Source: Planctomycetaceae bacterium | Lineage (GTDB): Bacteria; Planctomycetota; Planctomycetia; Pirellulales; Pirellulaceae | DNA length: 11,460 bases | Assembly: GCA_024642765.1 (NCBI GenBank) | Contig: JAHEAM010000072.1 | Location: 1-11,460, forward strand | Direction of reading: 5' to 3' | Part shown: piece by piece, positions 5,704 through 11,460 of the stretch | How the letters are laid out: each line of letters starts with the position of its first letter | Position numbering within the stretch: the stretch's first letter is position 1 | Translations under genes and position numbers: made by a program | The notes under the pieces: generated by a model | The model's input: the letters and a program-made list of their open reading frames with translations, nothing else | What the model was told of the DNA's origin: nothing | Database searches by the model: none

Positions 5704-8700
5704 ATGCGCGCTGGAGTTGGTCAGTTCAAACAATATGTCATCTACACGCTTCTCGTCGTGTGTTTGCTCGGTGGCATTGTCTACATTTATCGCAATCGAA
5801 TTGCGAATGAGTTCGGTCGTTTGGGAGTCGAGCACACCAATCAGATGTTACAGCCATCGGGGTGGCGTGTTGCAGTAGGTTCGTTTCGATTGATCTCGCC
5901 GACGGAGATAGAAATTTCAAAATTGGGTTTGATTGCACCGGATCGCGATCGACCTGCCTGCTCGCTTGACCAAGTTCATATTCGGTTTGCGAACCCAATG
6001 TCAGTCGGTGGAAACGAAGACCAATGGGTAGATCAAATCGCCTTTGATCGGAGTTTGCTTAAGATCGATACAAGTCAAGCTTCGTCTGACGATCTCGAGC
6101 GGATGGTCGAATTCCTACGTTCCCTACCGCAAAACAATATGCGTCTGCCAGAATTTCGAATTCGCGATGCCGTATGCCAAATCGCTGATGGCGAAAGCGC
6201 CTACCCTGTTACTATTCGCAACATTCAGGTGCAATCGGGTTTACCATCCCGCACGGGTTCACCTGACTCAACATTGACAACTATTCGTTGCGAGTCGGGG
6301 AATTTCCGCCAAGCGCTCGTCAAGCTCAATCGACAATCTCTCCGCGACTGGTCGGTCGCAGCTCAAATTGACGATTTCCGATTGGACGATTCCTTGCTTT
6401 CCTTGCTTGAGTTGGTTTCCGCAACCGAACAAGTGGAAGGGATCACGCATTTAGGTGGTCGAGTCGATGTTTCGCTTCAAGGGGCAATTCGGGATGGTCA
6501 GATTGCTCCAGAGCAATGTTCGTTGAGCGCAACGGTGGAAGACTTGAGTATCGGCCACCGTGATCTTTCGTTTCCGATTACACATGGCAGAGGACGTGTT
6601 GAGCTGCTGTACAACTCAATTCGCGTACAGCGCTTTGTCGCTCAGTTGGGTGACGGCGACTGCGAAATTGATTACTTCCAAGACGCATTGTCCTCGCCGA
6701 ATAATTGGGATGTGAGTGGGCGATTGAACAATGTTCGAATTGACGAGCGACTGCAATCGGTGTTGCCGCCGGTCGGCAAAAAGTTCATTTTAGATTTTGC
6801 CCCAAATGGATTGATTAGTTTGGGATTTCGGTATGGTCGCAAGAATGACGCGGACGTCAAAAGTTGCCGCGTTCAAATCCAAGACCTTTCGACGTCGTTC
6901 CACCGTTTTCCGTTTCAGCTTGAACACTGCGTTGGCACGGGCTATTGGGAAGGAAGTGAATGTGGCTTCGACGTTCAAGCTCTTGAGAACGGCCATGTCG
7001 TCAGCGTGCTAGGGAAAATACAAGACCCTGGTCCAAGTTCGACTTTCGACATTCGATTTAGTTGTGACGAGCTAACCATCGAAGACAAATTGTTTGAGGC
7101 GCTCCGAGTTTACCCCACGGTCTTCGCCCAAATTCGAGCTTGCAAGCCCAGAGGTACGTTTGGTGTTTCGGGCAGGTTTCTACGAACCAGTCCCGAGCAA
7201 ACGCCAGCACTGAGTTACGACGTTGAACTCAAACAATGCTCCGTGCGGCACGACCATTTTGATTTTCCAATACGGAATGTAAACGGACGGTTCGAGGTTC
7301 GTGGCCAGAATATTAAGTTTGACCAGATCGTTGGTGAAAACCTTTCAAGTTCCATTGTTTGCAATGGAAGTTGGTCGCTGGACGATGGACTTGCGTTGCG
7401 GTTCCTGGGGAGTCGCGTGGTTCTGGATGAACAACTGCGATATGCGCTACCGGCTGTTTTCAAAGACGTTTGGGATTCGGTTCGCCCAACTGGGCAAATC
7501 CCATTGGCTCGCGTTGATTTAAGCCTTCCGACCGGCGCGAAGGATCTGGATGTGGATATTGTTCTGGACGCACGACGAACGCCTGACGGGAACGAAAATC
7601 AGTTGGCAATCACTTCAACGGCTTTCCCGTATGAAATCAGGAATATTGCAGGCTTGATTGAGGTTGCCGACAATCGGATCTCGCTCAAAGAAATGAGCGG
7701 AAGACACGGCAAATCCTGGCTTTCGTGCAACGGCATCGGACAATATTCGAACCAAGGTTGGCAAATACACCTCGTCAATATTTTGAGCGGCTCGCTACCT
7801 GTTGATGCCGATTTGCTCTCCGCATTGCCAAAAGAACTTCGCAGCTCTGTTGAACGAATTAAATTTGATGGCAACATCAATGTCTCCGGTTCGCTGTCGA
7901 TGGGCAGCGAAGTAAAAGCCCCCGATGTCTTGGCGTCGAATCTCGAAATCGGGTCACCGGCAGTTGCACCTGTTTCGTTTATTACATTGGGTGTTGCGGC
8001 AAGTACAGAAGGTCCCCTAGCGAACGCCCGTGCTGCGACCTCCTCGATTGATTGGGATTTGCGTTTGGACACAGACGACGCTCGAATGCTGTTAGGTTTG
8101 GAGCTTTCGAATATTCATGGAATGCTCCAATTGCGCGGGCGCAGTAACGATGAATTCGCTTTTAGCGAAGGCCAAATCCAACTGGATTCACTCCAAGTCT
8201 TGGGAATGCAGGTGACGAATATCGAAGGCCCGATCTGGATCGATAGTACGCACGTAGGTGTGGGACTGTTTGCTGTACCAGAGGGCTCGCAGGCGAATCA
8301 GAAATCACTTACTGGCAAGTTGTTTGGTGGACAATTGAACCTTGATGCAAAATCTTGGACGGAACGAGTCGAGAAGTTTTATTTGCAGACAACCCTCGAT
8401 TTGGCTTCACTCAAAAGCGCTGCGGCTACCCTTGCCCCTTCCCTGGATTCGGTGGATGGCACAGGACAAGTTCTCTTGCGACTGTCGGGCGAGTGCGACT
8501 CGATGGATAGTTTTTCGGGAGAGGGCAGAGTCAATATGTACAACGCTCGAATCTATGAATTGCCTGTGTTGTTGGCGACCCTCAAACAACTGCGCCGTTT
8601 CAATGAAGACAAATCTGCATTCGACAGTTGCAATATCGATTTTGGAATCAGTGGAAAAAAGGCGACGATCAGTACAATTAAGTTGCAAGGTGAACCCATC

Positions 8701-8943
8701 AGCTTGATCGGAAACGGGCAAGTCGATTTTGAACGAAATATCGATTTGAATTTTTTCACGGTTGCCGGACGGAACAGCTTCTACGTCCCCGTTCTAACCG
8801 AAATCTACGAGGCAAGCAGTCAAAATATTCTGTGGATTAGCGTTGATGGAACACTAGACAACCCGCAAACGCATCGCAAGATATTGCCAGGGGTTAATGA
8901 AGGACTAAAGGAATTGTTTCAAGCCCCTAGTCGAAATCCATAG
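5704..8943 (+). CDS. Large membrane-anchored AsmA-like protein with tandem repeats
   Basis: The protein has 1,079 residues. One membrane helix lies at about 11-29 (YVIYTLLVVCLLGGIVYIY); the rest is predicted to lie outside the cytoplasmic membrane and is rich in alternating beta-strand patterns. The C-terminal part (about 940-1070) contains GEGRVNMYNARIYELPVL, then ISLIGNGQVDF and SVDGTLDNP, which fits the AsmA-like C-terminal domain seen in AsmA, YhdP and TamB relatives. That family forms long beta-grooves thought to carry phospholipid between envelope membranes; this role is inferred. Residues 216-783 show about five tandem repeats (separate entry). The ATG at 5704 is preferred because a short basic stretch precedes the helix; a GTG at 5659 would add 15 residues and an in-frame stop lies just before it. 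Neither has a Shine-Dalgarno. The gene is 132 bases after the PSP1-like gene and may be transcribed separately. Confidence 0.78.
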   Translation: MRAGVGQFKQYVIYTLLVVCLLGGIVYIYRNRIANEFGRLGVEHTNQMLQPSGWRVAVGSFRLISPTEIEISKLGLIAPDRDRPACSLDQVHIRFANPMSVGGNEDQWVDQIAFDRSLLKIDTSQASSDDLERMVEFLRSLPQNNMRLPEFRIRDAVCQIADGESAYPVTIRNIQVQSGLPSRTGSPDSTLTTIRCESGNFRQALVKLNRQSLRDWSVAAQIDDFRLDDSLLSLLELVSATEQVEGITHLGGRVDVSLQGAIRDGQIAPEQCSLSATVEDLSIGHRDLSFPITHGRGRVELLYNSIRVQRFVAQLGDGDCEIDYFQDALSSPNNWDVSGRLNNVRIDERLQSVLPPVGKKFILDFAPNGLISLGFRYGRKNDADVKSCRVQIQDLSTSFHRFPFQLEHCVGTGYWEGSECGFDVQALENGHVVSVLGKIQDPGPSSTFDIRFSCDELTIEDKLFEALRVYPTVFAQIRACKPRGTFGVSGRFLRTSPEQTPALSYDVELKQCSVRHDHFDFPIRNVNGRFEVRGQNIKFDQIVGENLSSSIVCNGSWSLDDGLALRFLGSRVVLDEQLRYALPAVFKDVWDSVRPTGQIPLARVDLSLPTGAKDLDVDIVLDARRTPDGNENQLAITSTAFPYEIRNIAGLIEVADNRISLKEMSGRHGKSWLSCNGIGQYSNQGWQIHLVNILSGSLPVDADLLSALPKELRSSVERIKFDGNINVSGSLSMGSEVKAPDVLASNLEIGSPAVAPVSFITLGVAASTEGPLANARAATSSIDWDLRLDTDDARMLLGLELSNIHGMLQLRGRSNDEFAFSEGQIQLDSLQVLGMQVTNIEGPIWIDSTHVGVGLFAVPEGSQANQKSLTGKLFGGQLNLDAKSWTERVEKFYLQTTLDLASLKSAAATLAPSLDSVDGTGQVLLRLSGECDSMDSFSGEGRVNMYNARIYELPVLLATLKQLRRFNEDKSAFDSCNIDFGISGKKATISTIKLQGEPISLIGNGQVDFERNIDLNFFTVAGRNSFYVPVLTEIYEASSQNILWISVDGTLDNPQTHRKILPGVNEGLKELFQAPSRNP
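6349..8052 (+). repeat. Five tandem protein repeats of about 100-123 residues in the AsmA-like protein
   Basis: Units begin at residues 216, 335, 448, 563 and 686 (bases 6349, 6706, 7045, 7390, 7759), giving lengths of 119, 113, 115, 123 and about 98 residues. Each opens with a pattern like W-x-V-(x)n-V-x-L-D-E-x-L-x-x-A-L-P, for example WDVSGRLNNVRIDERL and LALRFLGSRVVLDEQL. The fifth unit has three extra residues before its Asp. A second landmark, Phe-Pro followed by a Gly-rich strand pair, recurs at 290, 402, 521 and 641, with a Tyr-Pro version at 167. The DNA copies have diverged, so this is an old protein-level repeat. Confidence 0.6.
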
Positions 8944-8995
8944 CCCACAAGTGCAGCCTCTGAGCATTTTTCAAATCGAATCGACGATCCTTGGG

Positions 8996-9020
8996 TTGTG
9001 TGGCCTCGGGCACAATTTTT
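8996..9020 (+). terminator. Possible weak intrinsic terminator of the AsmA-like gene
   Basis: TTGTG (8996-9000) and CACAA (9011-9015) can pair around a 10-base GC-rich loop, and TTTTT follows directly (9016-9020). It lies 52 bases after the stop at 8943. The stem is short, so efficiency is doubtful. The minus strand has no T run on the other side, so it would not serve the converging peptidase gene. Confidence 0.3.
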
Positions 9021-9054
9021 GAGTACCGACCGCAGCACAACCCCGGCGTTAGAT

Positions 9055-10428
9055 TTATTTCGACAAAAGGACTTCAATGGCTCGCTGTAAGGGGCGATCC
9101 GTATAGGACAAAGGGCTAGGATATTTTTCGGCCGGTTCGCCGTCATCGGGTTTGGGTTCGCTTACCGTCGTGTTTTGTTCATTCGCAACTGGCTGTGATA
9201 ACGCAAGTGATTTTGAAACATAGCCGTTAGCTTCGTGAATCCCTTGAAGATCTCTCAAGTGACGCCGCCGATAGTTCTCAAAAACCTCGCGTTCTGACAT
9301 TTCAATTTCAAAGGCAGGGTCGGGTGTCACTCCCCATTCTTTGTTTGCATTCTGCTCGGAACTTTCTCGGTCAATGTTCTTGCCGCTTGGACGCCAGTAG
9401 CTGGCCGTCGTTAGTTTGATTGCACTGACGTTAGGTTCCAACGTAATCAGGTTTTGAACTGTGCCCTTCCCATAAGAGCGTTCACCGATGATGATCGCGC
9501 GATTGTGGTCTTGCAAACAGGCCGCCACAATCTCGCTGGCGCTTGCAGAATTCCGATCGATGAGGATGACGATTGGCACGCTGGGACTCATCAGCTCCGT
9601 CGCTGTGGAATAATGTTGTTCCTCGACTTGCTTTTTGCGGCCTCGAGTTTCGACAATCAGTTTGCCGACTGGCAGGAATTGGTCACATATATCGACGGCA
9701 CTTTTGAGCAACCCACCGCCATTGTTTCTCAAGTCTATAATCAGCCCGTCAATTTTTTCGGCGATCGGTTTCAAATCGGCAATAAACTCTTCCGTCGTGC
9801 GGTCCCCAAACTCTGACAAGCGAACGTAGCCGATCTGAGGATAGTCCTTAAGGACATACTCCCATTTTCCGTCAACTGAAAGCCAATCGCCGTGTATCGA
9901 ATCGACTTGAATTTCTCGGCGAACGATAGTGATGTTTAGGATTTTATCGCCACGTTTGATGATGACGGAAACGCTGGTTCCCTCTTCGCCACGCAGCAAA
10001 TCGAGCGGTTGTTGGCGATCAGCACTTGAAATGAGAGTTCCATCGATGGCTTGGATGATGTCGCCAGGCAGCAATCCCGCTTCGCTTGCAGGGCTGTGGG
10101 GCATAGGCGCGAGCACGATGGTTTCCTTCGTTTCAGGATCAACATCTATATACATTCCTACGCCACCGAATCTTTGCCGCAGGCTCTCATTGATGCTTTT
10201 GAACATGCGGCCCGAGAAAAACCTAGAATGCGGGCCAAAATCTTTAAGCATGCCCTGCATCGAGGCATCAAACAAATCTCGCTTGTCGGACTTGAGCAAC
10301 GCTTCGCGTTCGATAATCTCCATTGCTTCAGCGTAGAGATTCGCGTATCGGTTTTTTGAAACCGCGTTGTAGCAAGTGAGCGCAACGATAATCGCAACTG
10401 CGATAGTTACAATATTTTTAAGTGGCAT
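9055..10428 (-). CDS. S41 family carboxyl-terminal processing peptidase
   Basis: This 457-residue serine protease of the CtpA/Prc family cuts near the C-terminus of exported proteins. One membrane helix lies at about residues 5-22, placing the enzyme outside the cytoplasmic membrane. A PDZ domain follows (about 85-172), including the GVGMYI loop and SPASEAGLLPGDIIQAIDG. The S41 catalytic core runs from about 195 to 375. It shows GLIIDLRNNGGG (228-239), the nucleophile Ser296 in NSASASEI and the general base Lys321 in YGKGTVQ; their 25-residue spacing equals that of E. coli Prc (Ser452/Lys477). The C-terminal 80 residues are charged, then rich in Pro, Glu and Asp, and not conserved in the core family. 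The ATG start directly precedes the signal anchor. The gene stands alone, converging on the AsmA-like gene across 111 bases. Confidence 0.94.
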   Translation of the reverse strand: MPLKNIVTIAVAIIVALTCYNAVSKNRYANLYAEAMEIIEREALLKSDKRDLFDASMQGMLKDFGPHSRFFSGRMFKSINESLRQRFGGVGMYIDVDPETKETIVLAPMPHSPASEAGLLPGDIIQAIDGTLISSADRQQPLDLLRGEEGTSVSVIIKRGDKILNITIVRREIQVDSIHGDWLSVDGKWEYVLKDYPQIGYVRLSEFGDRTTEEFIADLKPIAEKIDGLIIDLRNNGGGLLKSAVDICDQFLPVGKLIVETRGRKKQVEEQHYSTATELMSPSVPIVILIDRNSASASEIVAACLQDHNRAIIIGERSYGKGTVQNLITLEPNVSAIKLTTASYWRPSGKNIDRESSEQNANKEWGVTPDPAFEIEMSEREVFENYRRRHLRDLQGIHEANGYVSKSLALSQPVANEQNTTVSEPKPDDGEPAEKYPSPLSYTDRPLQRAIEVLLSK

Positions 10429-10662
10429 TGATTTGGTGATGTTTGACTAAGTAAGCGGCAGAACACGGCAGATCGCATTCCGGAAATTCCCAACCGGAAT
10501 TCTAACAAGTCTGACGCGATTTCCCAAACACCCTGCGATTTCGACGATTTAGTTTGGCTATCGAAGTGATCGCAAGAAGCCTCGCAACCGCCTAACCACT
10601 TTAACAGCGTAAGGGGGTAGAATTGCCTAGAAGTAGTGGGCAAATCAAGAGAATAACAAAAC
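10429..10662. promoter_or_regulatory. Divergent promoter region between the S41 peptidase and EEP genes
   Basis: These 234 bases hold no gene and lie between two genes read in opposite directions, so both promoters should be here. An inverted repeat, ATTCCGG (10477-10483) and CCGGAAT (10494-10500), has a 10-base spacer and begins 49 bases upstream of the peptidase start. It may be an operator or a leader hairpin for that gene. No clear promoter boxes were assigned. Confidence 0.45.
10477..10500. repeat. Inverted repeat upstream of the S41 peptidase gene
   Basis: ATTCCGG and CCGGAAT are perfect 7-bp arms separated by 10 bases. Arm centres are 17 bases apart, between one and two helical turns. 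The repeat is not followed by a T tract, so regulation of the peptidase gene is likelier than termination. Confidence 0.4.
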
Positions 10663-11460
10663 ATGAATATCCGATTCCATGGCGATCTTAAGATGCGATG
10701 TTTAGGCACTCTGTTTTTGGTGACTACAATTTTCGGATGTGACGCTGAAACAGAAACCAAAACCCAGACAGTATCGTTCGAAAAGGTATCTCAGGGGTTT
10801 GCGATTCTTGCATGGAATACTGAGGTCGGAAGCAGTGATACTGAGACGACGGCGACACATCTTGCCGAACATGTTGCCGGCGCTCACGCTTCCATCGTCG
10901 TATTACAAGAAGTCCAGGCGAAGGCAGCGTTACGATTCGAGACTGCAATGAATGGATGGCAATCGATCGTTGGGAAAAGTGGCGACGCTGCCAGGCTGAT
11001 GATTCTAATCGACCCACAAAGGTTTGAGTTGATTGAACAACGCGAACCCAATGAAATAGGCGGCGTCTTGTTGCACTCAGACGATCTCGTTTTACCCGTA
11101 ATGGCATTGTTGGAAAGCAAGAAAACAGGAAGTCGCTTCTGGATTATTAACGCATATCTTGGAAAGGGCGACGCAATTATTCGCGAGCAGCAAGCCGAAG
11201 GGCTTCGAGAATGGTGCCGAGAGCATGGTTCAATTCTCGTCGTTGATTGTAGCGATGATTTTCGACGCACCGAAGGCAAAGACATTCTTGTTAAGTCTCA
11301 GTGCGACACTGTTTTCAACTGGGTGCAACCACACGTTTTCTTTGATTCAAATGGAGTAAGTCGGAAAAATGAAAGTGATAAAGCTCTTGCTCAGAATCGA
11401 GTCGGCTTTTTGTTATCAAGATCAATTAAGAATTGGCCAGCGAATTGTCTCGTAGCAACG
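10663..11460 (+). CDS. Endonuclease/exonuclease/phosphatase-fold putative lipoprotein, partial (C-terminus beyond right edge)
   Basis: The first 266 residues are seen. A hydrophobic signal (about 11-25) ends in IFGC, so Cys26 may be the lipidated residue; Phe at -2 is unusual for a lipobox. From about residue 46 the pattern fits the DNase I-like EEP fold: AILAWNTEVGSS with a metal-site Asn52, then HASIVVLQEVQ with Glu83. Downstream, the usual 'NTHL' motif reads NAYL (163-166) and the usual 'GDFN' region reads VVDCSDDF (193-200), so catalytic residues appear lost or altered. The closing 'SDH' motif would lie beyond the edge. EEP proteins cut nucleic acids or phosphoesters; activity here is doubtful. 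The ATG at 10663 is used; an ATG at 10693 would give a shorter, neater signal peptide. Confidence 0.65.
   Translation, partial: MNIRFHGDLKMRCLGTLFLVTTIFGCDAETETKTQTVSFEKVSQGFAILAWNTEVGSSDTETTATHLAEHVAGAHASIVVLQEVQAKAALRFETAMNGWQSIVGKSGDAARLMILIDPQRFELIEQREPNEIGGVLLHSDDLVLPVMALLESKKTGSRFWIINAYLGKGDAIIREQQAEGLREWCREHGSILVVDCSDDFRRTEGKDILVKSQCDTVFNWVQPHVFFDSNGVSRKNESDKALAQNRVGFLLSRSIKNWPANCLVAT

Noticed and set aside
7599..8072. A 157-residue open frame on the minus strand.
   Set aside because: It is antisense to the repeat region of the AsmA-like gene and has no recognisable motif; it is explained as a shadow of the plus-strand codon pattern.
10884..11285. A 133-residue minus-strand open frame.
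   Set aside because: It is antisense to the EEP lipoprotein gene, which has a signal peptide and fold motifs; the antisense product shows none.
1..11460. CRISPR arrays, tRNA or rRNA genes, insertion sequences and phage genes.
   Set aside because: No regularly spaced direct repeats, no cloverleaf-like sequence, no transposase or integrase motifs, and no terminal inverted repeats were seen.

Overview
The window looks like chromosomal DNA of a bacterium, most likely a planctomycete of the Pirellulales type. This rests on the overall gene flavour: TadE-like pseudopilins beside a von Willebrand (vWA) Tad protein, a PSP1 protein with a cysteine-rich tail, a very long single-span AsmA-like protein, an endonuclease/exonuclease/phosphatase (EEP) lipoprotein, mostly poor Shine-Dalgarno signals, and base composition near half GC by eye. 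No marker gene fixes the taxon. I see no rRNA, tRNA, transposase, phage gene or CRISPR array, so this reads as ordinary core or shell genome rather than an island.

Layout. Positions 1-2057 (minus strand) carry three consecutive genes for minor components of a Tad-type pilus or surface apparatus: TadE-like, TadG-like with a vWA domain, and a second TadE-like gene cut by the left edge. Positions 2058-2498 hold no convincing gene but contain palindromes, a CTAG cluster and an imperfect direct repeat, between the divergent tad and nhaD genes. nhaD (plus) encodes a Na+/H+ antiporter and converges on bioB (minus), biotin synthase. A 134-bp divergent gap separates bioB from a PSP1/RicT-like gene (plus). 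After 132 bp comes a 3.2-kb gene for a membrane-anchored AsmA-like protein built from about five repeats of roughly 115-120 residues. It converges on an S41 carboxyl-terminal processing peptidase gene (minus). A 234-bp divergent gap leads to a gene for an EEP-fold putative lipoprotein, cut by the right edge.

How the genes relate. Only the three tad genes form an evident functional unit, probably one transcript. The others are single genes in convergent or divergent arrangement. Several act at the envelope (Tad proteins, NhaD, AsmA-like protein, S41 peptidase, lipoprotein), but nothing in the sequence links them into one pathway. I found no clearly undescribed multigene system. The items most worth a second look are the periodic repeats in the AsmA-like protein, an EF-hand-like loop inserted in the vWA domain, the apparent loss of catalytic residues in the EEP protein, the six-cysteine tail of the PSP1 protein, and the patterned intergenic region upstream of the tad genes.
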